NCBI RefSeq assembly: GCF_028596025.1
Contig: NZ_CP117167.1
Span: 5,146,001 to 5,210,000 of the forward strand
DNA: 64,000 nucleotides
Reading direction: 5' to 3'
Source of the DNA: Mucilaginibacter jinjuensis
GTDB taxonomy: Bacteria; Bacteroidota; Bacteroidia; Sphingobacteriales; Sphingobacteriaceae
Shown here: positions 16,972 through 24,412 of the stretch, piece after piece
Position numbering within the stretch: position 1 is the stretch's first letter
How the letters are laid out: each line of letters begins with the position of its first letter
Position numbers and translations under genes: made by a program
The notes under the pieces: generated by a model
The model's input: only the letters and a program-made list of their open reading frames with translations
The model's database searches: none
Told to the model about the DNA's origin: nothing

Positions 16972-17487
16972 ATGATTAAAATCGGCAGACCCAATTTAAA
17001 TGATGCGCCATCGTGGTATAAATATTTCTTTGATTTAGCTCAGGGTGACGACCTGATCGAGGCTTTAGAAAAGAACAAGCAAGATACACTCGATCTGATC
17101 GCTTCTATCCCTTTTAATTTAGAAGATCACAGCTACGCCGAAGGTAAGTGGAATATCAAACAGGTATTCATTCATCTCTGCGATGAGGAACGTTATTACG
17201 CCTACAAGGCCTTTTGCTTGTCGCGCCAAACTAATGTACTACTCGAAATACCGATGAGTGAAAATTACACCAAAAATTTTAACGTAAGCGGCCGGAGTTT
17301 GAAAGATATAGCATGGGAGTTTATCACCGTTCGGAATGCGACCATCAGTCTGCTAAGTACCATGAATTTAGAGATGCTTGATTTTAAATTTCCTGATGAA
17401 AATCCTTATACTGCAAGGAGCTTGGGTTGGTTTGCAGTAGGGCATAATGAGCATCATTCCAGGTTGGTGAGGGAAAGGTATTTGTAA
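16972..17487 (+). CDS. DinB/YfiT-like putative metal-dependent protein
   Basis: This 171-residue protein fits the DinB-like four-helix bundle. The metal-binding His sites appear as WNIKQVFIHLCDEERYY (His in helix 2) and GHNEHHSRLVRERYL at the C terminus (two His in the last helix). The family includes bacillithiol and mycothiol transferases and many proteins of unknown role; the substrate cannot be told here. It follows a lipoprotein gene at short distance and is followed by a repeat-filled gap. Confidence 0.85.
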   Translation: MIKIGRPNLNDAPSWYKYFFDLAQGDDLIEALEKNKQDTLDLIASIPFNLEDHSYAEGKWNIKQVFIHLCDEERYYAYKAFCLSRQTNVLLEIPMSENYTKNFNVSGRSLKDIAWEFITVRNATISLLSTMNLEMLDFKFPDENPYTARSLGWFAVGHNEHHSRLVRERYL

Positions 17488-17587
17488 GAGGCTTTGTCAT
17501 GCTGACCTCCGTAGAAGCACCTAATTACAGAAACAGTGCTTTAATTAATGCAGCAACACTAATTATTTGTTTGTGCTTAGCTATTGC

Positions 17588-18036
17588 CAGTCCCGCTCAA
17601 TCGCCGCGGGTTGGCTGTTACTTTTTCTTGATAAAAAGTAACCAAAAATCAAGAAAGAAAAAAGCTTCCACTCACAGGGCCGACGCATGGCCCGCTTTTC
17701 TTTCAGGCCACCGCTTCTTTTGATTGTCCTAAATGTTCTCCTTTTCTGATTTTTTATCTTGTTTCTTGGTTCTAAACTTTTACTTCTCTTCGTCGGCAAA
17801 CAGCTTCGGCCAAGAGCGGGCAGAACAATGGTGGCCTTGTGTGTTGGAAAGAGGCATTGGAGATTTTGCAGAAGGGAGGGGATTGTGCGAACAAAGTTGG
17901 GCAAAAGATCCCGGCCTGTGTTGTTCTGAACACTGTGCGGCTGGCTTGTGCATAAAGAAGCCTTTTGCCAACAGGCGCTTTGGTTACTTTGGCGCCCCAA
18001 AGTAACAGCCCTTCCCGCGGCGATTGAGCGGGACTG
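17588..18036. mobile_element. MITE-like element with 23-base perfect terminal inverted repeats
   Basis: The ends are exact inverted repeats: 17588-17610 (CAGTCCCGCTCAATCGCCGC then GGG) and 18014-18036. Just inside them, GGCTGTTACTTT pairs with AAAGTAACAGCC, so the matching ends reach nearly 40 bases with a small slip. The total length is 449 bases with no transposase. The right half, 17784-18036, has an inverted diverged copy at 11474-11742. No clear target-site duplication was seen next to the ends. The structure fits a non-autonomous element moved by a transposase coded elsewhere, or a large palindromic repeat. Confidence 0.65.
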
Positions 18037-18092
18037 AAGTTGATAGTAGCACAGCACTCTCATAATAGTTTCTGCGTGAACCAAGTTACCGC

Positions 18093-18130
18093 TAATAGGT
18101 CTGAGATTGCTTCGTACCTCGCAATGACGA
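18093..18130 (-). repeat. REP-like family A arm
   Basis: AATAGGTCTGAGATTGCTTC then GTACCTCGCAATGACGA, the reverse complement of the arm at 3448 (shares GGTCTGAGATTGCTTCGT). Confidence 0.8.
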
Positions 18131-18144
18131 TCTTTTTTACAAAC

Positions 18145-18171
18145 AAGCCCGCTCTGAAACAGAACGGGCTT
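18145..18171 (-). terminator. Hairpin terminator of DUF4136 gene
   Basis: AAGCCCGCTCTG, loop AAA, CAGAACGGGCTT: a 12-base stem with one G-T wobble. On the minus strand it is followed by TGTTTGTAAAAAAG. It lies 27 bases past the stop of the gene at 18199. Confidence 0.65.
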
Positions 18172-18198
18172 TGATATAATGAACCGTAAGCAAATTGC

Positions 18199-18876
18199 TT
18201 ACATAGTAACCGGTAATTGTTTAAATATACCGTCAACCACTTTTGGTAATTCGTCGATAGTTTTTTGAGGGTTGTGGTGCAACTCGCCTACGCCGAAGCC
18301 GCGCCATACAATTTGTTTGGTTTTACGGTCGATCAGGTCGATGATGATGGTACCTTCTTTGTAGTTTTCAGGCACAGCGTAAGTTGGTCCCCAACCGCCG
18401 TAGCCCCAGCCACCGCCCCAGCCGTAACCACCCCAGCCCCAACCGTAGCCAACGCCCCAGCCGCCGTAACCCCATCTGCCGCCCCAGTATGGACGATAGA
18501 AGCCACCACCCCAATAAAATGGATAAGCGGTATAATAATCGATACGGGTACCGCGACCTACTGATGATGTATAGTGTACTAACAGGTCGGGATTTTCATC
18601 CTGCATGCGTAAGCCTTTGCTTTGCAGGGCTAATATAGTAGACTGCTTTATGCTTTGCGAAGCGCTTTGGTTATTGTAATAAGCATTACCTGCGTACGTT
18701 TTACCTCTAACCGGCGGCTTTGGGTTGCTTTGGTCGGGGTCTTGTACCCAGGCAAATGATTTGTATTTCGAGGTACTCAACTGAGTAGTACCTGCCTTGT
18801 AATAATTATACGATGAACATGCTGAAATTAGCACCACGCTGAGCAGCATCAGCGTTGCATTGACTACCCTTTTCAT
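18199..18876 (-). CDS. DUF4136 lipoprotein with Gly/Trp/Tyr-rich insert
   Basis: The 225-residue protein has a lipoprotein signal (Cys20 in LISACSS) and the DUF4136 pattern: TSKYKSFAWVQDPD near residue 36, repeated short helices with KSTILALQSKGL-like wording, NPDLLVHYTSS, and at the end GTIIIDLIDRKTKQIVWRGFGVG. DUF4136 proteins are envelope lipoproteins of unknown role. Residues 119-165 form an insert made almost only of Gly, Trp and Tyr in short GWG and GYG repeats, probably flexible or adhesive. The gene ends in a clear hairpin terminator at 18145. Confidence 0.87.
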   Translation of the reverse strand: MKRVVNATLMLLSVVLISACSSYNYYKAGTTQLSTSKYKSFAWVQDPDQSNPKPPVRGKTYAGNAYYNNQSASQSIKQSTILALQSKGLRMQDENPDLLVHYTSSVGRGTRIDYYTAYPFYWGGGFYRPYWGGRWGYGGWGVGYGWGWGGYGWGGGWGYGGWGPTYAVPENYKEGTIIIDLIDRKTKQIVWRGFGVGELHHNPQKTIDELPKVVDGIFKQLPVTM

Positions 18877-18954
18877 AAGTTTATTTGAATGTACTTTGTT
18901 AGACTAATACGTTTACAAAGGTTTAACCGCAACATGAATATTTTGTGAGTTTTT

Positions 18955-20604
18955 TTAAGAAAGATATTTACCCACCAAAGGCATCCTTCGGCCCATACCA
19001 AACGCTTTGGGAGATACCCTTAGTATGGGTGGTGTCTGATATCTTTTATGTTCCGAAATATTCACCAAACGGATCACCCTTTTCACCAGCGCTTCTTCGT
19101 AGCCCATCTTAATAATTTCCGTTGATGAGCAGCGGTGCTCCACATATTCTTTCAGTATTTTATCAAGAATGTCATAATCGGGCAATGAATCGCTGTCTTT
19201 CTGATCTGGTCTTAATTCTGCCGATGGTGGTTTAACAATTGTATTCTCAGGGATGATCTCGCGCTCGCGGTTAATATATCGCGCCAGCTGAAACACCTGC
19301 GATTTATAAACATCGCCCAATACCGAAATACCTCCGCACATATCACCATATAAAGTGCCGTAACCTACGGCAGCTTCGCTTTTGTTAGAGGTGTTTAGTA
19401 AGATATAGCCAAACTTGTTGCTCATCGCCATCAGCAACACGGCACGGCTACGCGCCTGGATATTTTCTTCGGCAATATTAAAGGGCAGGTTTTGGAACTG
19501 TGGCGATAAAGCTGTTTCAAAAGCCTCGGTAATACTTTTTATAGCGATCAATTCTGACTTGCAGCCAAGGTTATCAACCAGATCCTGCGCATCTTTAATA
19601 GAGTGGTCGGTTGAGAAGCGCGATGGCAGCATTACGGCCATTACATTTTCGGGGCCTAAAGCTTCAGCAGCCAGGGCACAAACTACCGCTGAATCTATCC
19701 CTCCAGATAAACCCAGTATCGCACGGCTGAATCCCGATTTGGTAAAGTAATCTTTTATACCCAGTTTAACCGCCAGATAAATCTGTTCGATATTGCTCTG
19801 GCGTTCGATCATTGTGGTTACCGGTTGCTCGGGTGTGATGCTCGAATCATCGTTTAGGGTATAGTAAGCAATCTTTTCTTCAAAGTATGGTAGTTCATCT
19901 ACTGTATTACCAGCATTATCAAATACCAATGATCCACCATCGAAAATCAATTCAGTATGTGCACCTACGTGGTTTACGTAAAACAGCGGCAGGTTATAGC
20001 GGGTAGTGTTATCTTTTAAAATGCCGATACGCTCCTCATCATGTGTATAAGCAAAAGGCGAAGCGGCAATATTAATCATTACATCAGGCTTTTCCTCAAT
20101 CAGCTTATCCATCGGGCGGGTTATGTACAGCGGGTTTTCTATCGTGTTCCACAAATCCTCGCAAATAGTTAAGGCAATGCGGTGGCCTTTAAAATCGATA
20201 CATTTAAACTCGGTTTCCGGCTCAAAGTAGCGGTACTCATCAAACACATCGTAATTAGGTAACAGGGCTTTGTTTACAACAGCCTGTACCTTGCCATCGG
20301 CAATAAAATAGGCTGAGTTATTGAGTTCTTTACCTTGTGGTTTATTATTAAATGTAGGTATGCCGATAATACAAGCAATCTCGGTACAGGCAGCAGCCAC
20401 TTTTTGTGCAGCTTCTTCGCACAAGCCGATAAATTCTTTAAACTCCAGGAAATCGCGCGATGGATAGCCGCAAATGCATAGTTCGCTAAAAACAACCAAA
20501 TCGGTACCTTTGGCTTTCGCCTGGTTTATGGCATCGATTATTTTAGCGGTATTAGCTTCAAAATTTCCAATATGATAGTTAAGCTGGGCAAGTGCGATCT
20601 TCAT
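18955..20604 (-). CDS. nadE: Glutamine-dependent NAD+ synthase
   Basis: The 549-residue enzyme joins two domains. The N-terminal nitrilase-type glutaminase (1-260) has the Glu-Lys-Cys triad at Glu41 (FSELCICGYPSRDFL), Lys112 (NKALLPNYDVFDE) and Cys148 (LTICEDLWN). The C-terminal synthetase (about 275-549) has the ATP-pyrophosphatase loop LGLSGGIDSAVV and LLNTSNKSEAAVGYGTLYGD. It amidates deamido-NAD+ to NAD+ with ATP and glutamine. It is divergent from gldB with 70 bases between the starts, an arrangement I associate with Bacteroidota. Confidence 0.95.
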   Translation of the reverse strand: MKIALAQLNYHIGNFEANTAKIIDAINQAKAKGTDLVVFSELCICGYPSRDFLEFKEFIGLCEEAAQKVAAACTEIACIIGIPTFNNKPQGKELNNSAYFIADGKVQAVVNKALLPNYDVFDEYRYFEPETEFKCIDFKGHRIALTICEDLWNTIENPLYITRPMDKLIEEKPDVMINIAASPFAYTHDEERIGILKDNTTRYNLPLFYVNHVGAHTELIFDGGSLVFDNAGNTVDELPYFEEKIAYYTLNDDSSITPEQPVTTMIERQSNIEQIYLAVKLGIKDYFTKSGFSRAILGLSGGIDSAVVCALAAEALGPENVMAVMLPSRFSTDHSIKDAQDLVDNLGCKSELIAIKSITEAFETALSPQFQNLPFNIAEENIQARSRAVLLMAMSNKFGYILLNTSNKSEAAVGYGTLYGDMCGGISVLGDVYKSQVFQLARYINREREIIPENTIVKPPSAELRPDQKDSDSLPDYDILDKILKEYVEHRCSSTEIIKMGYEEALVKRVIRLVNISEHKRYQTPPILRVSPKAFGMGRRMPLVGKYLS

Positions 20605-20651
20605 GTTTGTAGATTGAGTGACGTTGCGCTATAATTGCAACTCAAAAGCAT

Positions 20652-20659
20652 TAATTTTG
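20652..20659 (+). promoter_or_regulatory. Candidate -7 element for gldB
   Basis: TAATTTTG is an exact match to the Bacteroidota -7 consensus TAnnTTTG and lies 15 bases before the gldB ATG. A TTG at about the right distance for the -33 box is missing (the nearest ones give spacers of 14 and 25), so the call rests on the -7 box alone. Confidence 0.4.
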
Positions 20660-20674
20660 TACAAAGGCTAAAAT

Positions 20675-21715
20675 ATGATTTCTACCCCTGGCAAAGCAAT
20701 ACAAATTTACTTAATTTTTATAACGTTAATATTGTTCAGTGCGTGCAATGGACGCAAAAAAGTTGATGTAAGCAATATTCCGGTTGATGTTACGGTACAA
20801 CGTTTCGACCATGACCTCGACAAAATGCGGAACCCTCCCGTAGAACCACAAATTGCTGCCCTGCAAAAAAAATATGGCCCCTTTTACCAGGATTTTATGG
20901 AACGCGTTTTACAGGCCGGTAGTATAAGGGACACGGCCTATCTGGGTACGCTTAAAAAGATCTTCGCCAGTAAAGATTATAACATCCTGAAGCATGATGT
21001 TGATTCTGTTTTCCCCAACCTCGATAAACAGAACGCCGAACTGACTGATGCTTTCCGTCGCATTAAATATTACTTCCCGGCTAAACAACTGCCTAAAGTA
21101 TATGGCTACATTTCGGGCTTCCAGGCGCAAACTTCTATTGGTAATGGTTACTTCGGTATCGGGCTCGATCTTTTCCTCGGTGCTAACTCCAAATTCTACC
21201 CGGCATTGATCGATAACTTCCCGCATTATATTGCCCGTTACTTCACGCCAGAAAATATTACACCGCGTGTGGTAGAAGGGATGCTACGTGAAGATATGTT
21301 CCCCGAGCAGGAAGCCGACAAATCATTTCTGCAAAAAATGGTTTATAATGGCAAAATCATGTACTTGATGGATCAGCTATTGCCCGATGTTGGCGATACT
21401 ACCAAAATCCGCTACACTACAGCTCAATTAAAATGGTGTACCGATTTCCAGCCGCAGATCTGGGGTTACTTTCTGGAAGAAAACCTGCTTTACGACAGCG
21501 ACCAGTTAAAAACCCAGCAATACTTTAACGATGCACCCTTCACTCCCGGCTTAGGCGAAAAAAATGAATCGGCCCCTAAATTAGGCGTTTGGACCGGCTG
21601 GCAAATTGTTCGCCTGTACATGGAGAAACACCCGGAGGTTACCATCCCGCAGTTAATGGCCAACCAGGATGCGCAGAAGATCTTGAATGATTCGAAGTAT
21701 AGACCGAAGAATTAG
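20675..21715 (+). CDS. gldB: Gliding motility lipoprotein GldB
   Basis: The 346-residue protein has a lipoprotein signal (Cys24 in FSACNGRKK). The body matches the GldB family: IPVDVTVQRFDHDLDKM near residue 38, KKYGPFYQDFMERVL, ISGFQAQTSIGNGYFGIGLDLFLG and PRVVEGMLREDMFPEQ, with a C-terminal GVWTGWQIVRLYME. GldB is required for gliding in Flavobacterium and is a probable envelope lipoprotein. In Flavobacterium gldC is next to gldB; here no gldC-like gene follows, only a REP palindrome and a small minus-strand gene. Confidence 0.9.
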   Translation: MISTPGKAIQIYLIFITLILFSACNGRKKVDVSNIPVDVTVQRFDHDLDKMRNPPVEPQIAALQKKYGPFYQDFMERVLQAGSIRDTAYLGTLKKIFASKDYNILKHDVDSVFPNLDKQNAELTDAFRRIKYYFPAKQLPKVYGYISGFQAQTSIGNGYFGIGLDLFLGANSKFYPALIDNFPHYIARYFTPENITPRVVEGMLREDMFPEQEADKSFLQKMVYNGKIMYLMDQLLPDVGDTTKIRYTTAQLKWCTDFQPQIWGYFLEENLLYDSDQLKTQQYFNDAPFTPGLGEKNESAPKLGVWTGWQIVRLYMEKHPEVTIPQLMANQDAQKILNDSKYRPKN

Positions 21716-21758
21716 AATCAAGAATCGAGAGACAAGAATCAAGACACCATTCCAATTT

Positions 21759-21850
21759 GTCATTGCGAGCGATAGCGTGGCAATCTCGTAGCTATACAGA
21801 TCGTATAATGCATGCAACGAGATTGCCACGTCGTACCTCCTCGCAATGAC
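21759..21850. repeat. REP-like family A palindrome
   Basis: GTCATTGCGAG at 21759 is matched by CTCGCAATGAC at 21840-21850, and CGTGGCAATCTCGT by ACGAGATTGCCACG. The centre holds AGCTATACAGATCG and AATGCATGC, shared with the copy at 60653. The two arms flank a short loop, so it makes a long hairpin in RNA. Confidence 0.85.
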
Positions 21851-21857
21851 AATTTTC

Positions 21858-21893
21858 TTTGCCCTCCCACTCGGGGAGGGTTGGAAGGGGTAA
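21858..21893 (+). repeat. Family C G/C hairpin repeat, single unit
   Basis: TTGCCCTCCCACTCGGGGAG then GGTTGGAAGGGGTAAC, the same plan as the units at 1325 and 1402 (CCTCCC stem plus GGTTGGAGGGGTAA). Confidence 0.7.
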
Positions 21894-21894
21894 C

Positions 21895-21922
21895 AAAAAA
21901 ACCCCGATGTGAAACACCGGGG
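21895..21922 (-). terminator. Hairpin terminator of the small membrane protein gene
   Basis: On the minus strand CCCCGGTGTTTCACATCGGG G is followed by seven T. The stem has one mismatch. It lies 28 bases past the stop at 21950. Confidence 0.75.
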
Positions 21923-21949
21923 CCTTTGTATGTTGTGAAAATGTTCTGC

Positions 21950-22138
21950 TTATTTTAAGATAGCAAACACGCCTTTTAATGCTACGATAATACCCAGCAC
22001 TAAAACCACGTTTGAAATCCATGACCAGTAAGGTGCTTCACCGGCAAAACGCAGAAATATACCTGCAAAGCCGATAACTATAGAAGCTGTTAAAACCATA
22101 TAATGACGTTCGTCGTTTGCGTTTTGCATTGAATTCAT
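21950..22138 (-). CDS. Small two-helix membrane protein
   Basis: I set the start at the ATG at 22138, which gives 62 residues beginning MNSMQNANDERHY; the frame upstream to 22195 adds 19 hydrophobic residues of unlikely use. Two membrane helices are visible, VLTASIVIGFAGIFLRFA and WISNVVLVLGIIVALKGVFAIL. A strong terminator follows it, which supports it being a real gene. I do not recognise a named family; the role is unknown. Confidence 0.6.
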   Translation of the reverse strand: MNSMQNANDERHYMVLTASIVIGFAGIFLRFAGEAPYWSWISNVVLVLGIIVALKGVFAILK

Positions 22139-22204
22139 GATACCTTGTATTTTTAATTGCACAAAAATAGAAATGTTTACTAAAAGCAGAAGCATTTTTT
22201 GCTT

Positions 22205-23080
22205 TTAAATATTATTTAGAATCGGTTTTGAATGTTTGCGTTTGTAATAGCGATAACCCAACCAGCATAAAGCCGCAATTACTACAAGTGACCACAGATT
22301 TGCTACGCCCAATGCCAGTTCGGCAAATACTTCAAATCCATTTTGTAACGCAGTCTCAAACCTACTTGAATAAGAACTCTGGTAAGCCGAAGGATCATCA
22401 TCAGCAATAACTTCTTTATTGATTTTAGTATTCTGGAAACAATGCAACTCAATCACACTGTATTTAACTGCATCATCGGTACGCAGGTTATTTACTTTCT
22501 GATCAACCATATCATCCTTCATGTTCAATAATATGCCGCTGTCTTTGATCTTAACCTCACCCGTTTTTTGCTGGGTTACAATCTCAGCGCGGTTTTTAGC
22601 TTTGAGCTTTTCTGTAATGTAATCGAAAGTTTTATCTGTGATATCCATTTTGCGTTCGGTTACGTAAACACCCAGATGGCTTACTTCATTCATAAAATCC
22701 TCCACTTTAGCAGGCGGTATCTTTACCGTAATATCGGCAACAGCTGTTATAGACGATACCCGCAAAATAGAATCATTACTTAAATGGAAATCCTTGGTTT
22801 GCTCAACGGTGGATGTTACGTTGTGATGCATCACCATACCGTTATATTTATTTGTTAAATCGCTAATGGCTTCGCTGGTGCGCTCTGCGTCTTTTACTTT
22901 GAAATTGATTGATCCCGTTTTTACGAGTTTAGCTTCAAAGGATGAGTCTTTTGCAATACCAACCGATGCCGAGTCGGCTGTACTAACTTTAAGATTTTCT
23001 CTGTATGATGATTTGCCTTTACAGGCGGCGAAGAGTGCTATGCCGGTTACCAGCATAGTGTTTAAGGTTTGTCTTATCAT
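22205..23080 (-). CDS. DUF4349 lipoprotein with C-terminal membrane helix
   Basis: The 291-residue product has a lipoprotein signal (Cys20 in LFAACKGKS). The DUF4349 body runs from about 48 to 280: LVKTGSINFKVKDAERT, AVADITVKIPPAKVEDFMNEV and YVTERKMDITDKTFDYIT, with a coiled-coil-like helix in the middle (TEKLKAKNRAEIV). A membrane helix near the C terminus (LWSLVVIAALCWLGYRYY) is followed by a basic tail. The family occurs widely in envelopes and has no firm function. Confidence 0.82.
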   Translation of the reverse strand: MIRQTLNTMLVTGIALFAACKGKSSYRENLKVSTADSASVGIAKDSSFEAKLVKTGSINFKVKDAERTSEAISDLTNKYNGMVMHHNVTSTVEQTKDFHLSNDSILRVSSITAVADITVKIPPAKVEDFMNEVSHLGVYVTERKMDITDKTFDYITEKLKAKNRAEIVTQQKTGEVKIKDSGILLNMKDDMVDQKVNNLRTDDAVKYSVIELHCFQNTKINKEVIADDDPSAYQSSYSSRFETALQNGFEVFAELALGVANLWSLVVIAALCWLGYRYYKRKHSKPILNNI

Positions 23081-23153
23081 GATCGTAGGTTTTATATTTA
23101 ATACCTGCTATCAGAAATAAGTAACCTGCTGCTATGATTTCGTTACAAATGTA

Positions 23154-23342
23154 TTAGCTCACAAAATATTGTGTAACGGCATGTGTCTTACCCTTAGCCG
23201 CTAAAGAAGCCTCTGTATAGTTAGGAAATTCGTTTCCGCTTTTAATAATATCAGCGCCTATAACTTCTACAGTTGGAAGTACCCATTGCTTCTTATTAAT
23301 ATTATCTGCGTTTTGATTTGTTGTTTGTGATGGCTTATTCAT
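23154..23342 (-). CDS. Orphan short peptide resembling a lasso-type RiPP precursor
   Basis: A 62-residue frame with a polar, Asn/Gln-rich N terminus and no signal peptide. Residues 20-35 fit the lasso leader rule YxxPxLxxxGxxxxxTx with conservative swaps: Trp20, Pro23, Val25, Gly29 and Ser35. A core would then start at Gly36 or Asn37, and Glu44 falls at core position 9 or 8, where lasso peptides close their ring. The tail is QYFVS. No maturation genes (leader peptidase, Asn-synthetase-like cyclase) are in this window. It is isolated between an atp-operon terminator and a DUF4349 gene, with its own candidate promoter. It could instead be an unrelated small protein. Confidence 0.5.
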   Translation of the reverse strand: MNKPSQTTNQNADNINKKQWVLPTVEVIGADIIKSGNEFPNYTEASLAAKGKTHAVTQYFVS

Positions 23343-23359
23343 TTAACAAACATTTGCTA

Positions 23360-23389
23360 ATAAATTATGCATTGTCCGTTAAAAACAAA
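23360..23389 (-). promoter_or_regulatory. Candidate promoter of the orphan peptide gene
   Basis: On the minus strand TTTTG (CAAAA at 23386-23390 on the plus strand) is followed 18 bases later by TAATTTAT (23367-23360), a partial match to TAnnTTTG. It overlaps the T-run side of the ATP synthase terminator, so transcription would begin right after that stop. Confidence 0.3.
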
Positions 23390-23423
23390 AGCGCCGTTCA
23401 GGGAAACCCGGAACGGCGCTTTT
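23387..23423 (-). terminator. Terminator of the ATP synthase operon
   Basis: AAAAGCGCCGTTC and GAACGGCGCTTTT form a perfect 13-base stem, with an inner GGG/CCC pairing round a small loop. On the minus strand it runs into TTTTGTTTTT. It starts 21 bases past the atpG stop. Confidence 0.85.
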
Positions 23424-23443
23424 AATATCTATGTCGAATATAA

Positions 23444-24331
23444 TTATCCGTTTGATAATGCTGCTGCACCACTCACAATCTCGGTAAGCTCGGTGGTAAT
23501 AGCTGCCTGGCGTGCCTGGTTGTATGATAGTTTTAAGCTACGTAACAGGTCACCGGCGTTGTCGGTAGCCTTATCCATCGCTGTCATACGTGCACCATGC
23601 TCAGATGCGTTAGAATCTAACACCGCACGGTACAACTGGATCTTAATATTCTTAGGGATCAATTGTTCAACAATTTCTTCCTGCGAAGGCTCCAGGATAT
23701 AATCAACCTGTGCAGCTGCTTTAGTCTCAGCCTTAGTTTCAGTTTTAGGAACCGGCAATAATTGCTCGGCCATTAAAATCTGCACTGCAGCATTTCTAAA
23801 GTGGTTGTAAACCAGTTCAACACGGTCGTAATCGCCATTCACAAAACCCTGCATAATGGCTTCAGTTATTTTAGAAGCTTCAACAAAGTTAAGGTTATTG
23901 TACAACTCGTTGTTATTACCAATTACGTTATAACCACGGCGCTGATAAAACTCCTGTGCTTTTTTACCAATTGCTACGATTGATACTTTACCGGCTTTCA
24001 TTTGCTCGGGGTATTTCTCTGCAATGAGGTTATTAGCGGTTTTAATCGCGTTAGCGTTAAAGGCACCGGCCAAACCACGGTTAGAGGTAACAACAACTAC
24101 CAGTACACGTACCGGCTCGCGCTCTTGCAGGTATGGTGATGAACCATCCTCCAAGCTTGCCGAAAGGTTAGACAGCATTTCCTGCAGCTTGGTAGCATAC
24201 GGGCGCAGCTGCACTATGGCATTGGTTGCACGCTTTAACTTAGCAGCCGAAACCATTTTCATGGCCTTGGTGATCTGCTGCGTTGAGTTTACAGATGCAA
24301 TACGATTTCTTACTTCCTTTAAATTAGCCAT
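23444..24331 (-). CDS. atpG: ATP synthase F1 subunit gamma
   Basis: The 295-residue central-stalk subunit starts with a long helix (MANLKEVRNRIASVNSTQQITKAMKMVSAAKLKRA, here cited by its key words NSTQQITKAMKMV) and ends with YNQARQAAITTELTEIVSGAAAL, the paired C-terminal helix that turns inside the alpha3beta3 head. TSNRGLAGAFN is the conserved central motif. It is the last gene of the operon and is followed by a strong terminator. No beta or epsilon gene follows, so these must be elsewhere. Confidence 0.97.
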   Translation of the reverse strand: MANLKEVRNRIASVNSTQQITKAMKMVSAAKLKRATNAIVQLRPYATKLQEMLSNLSASLEDGSSPYLQEREPVRVLVVVVTSNRGLAGAFNANAIKTANNLIAEKYPEQMKAGKVSIVAIGKKAQEFYQRRGYNVIGNNNELYNNLNFVEASKITEAIMQGFVNGDYDRVELVYNHFRNAAVQILMAEQLLPVPKTETKAETKAAAQVDYILEPSQEEIVEQLIPKNIKIQLYRAVLDSNASEHGARMTAMDKATDNAGDLLRSLKLSYNQARQAAITTELTEIVSGAAALSNG

Positions 24332-24412
24332 CTATTTTTTAGTTTCCAGTAGCGAATTATGAGTTTCGAGTTATATCTTACTCGTAACTCGCAACTTTAA
24401 ACACACAACTTA

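Larger units (their letters stand above)
17488..18198. other. 711-base intergenic region: MITE-like element plus REP arms
   Basis: The gap begins with a TTGTCATGCTGACCTCCG arm of family B (about 17495-17520), then holds the 449-base MITE-like element (17588-18036), a family A REP arm (18093-18130) and the terminator of the DUF4136 gene (18145-18171). Open frames of up to 167 codons at 17581-18084 run through the repeat and are judged not to be genes. Confidence 0.8.

Noticed and set aside
17581..18084. Open frames of 167 (minus) and 90 (plus) codons in the 17.5-18.1 kb gap
   Set aside because: They lie in the MITE-like repeat, read through its palindromic ends, have no domain and show Cys/Arg/Ser-rich composition typical of shadow frames.
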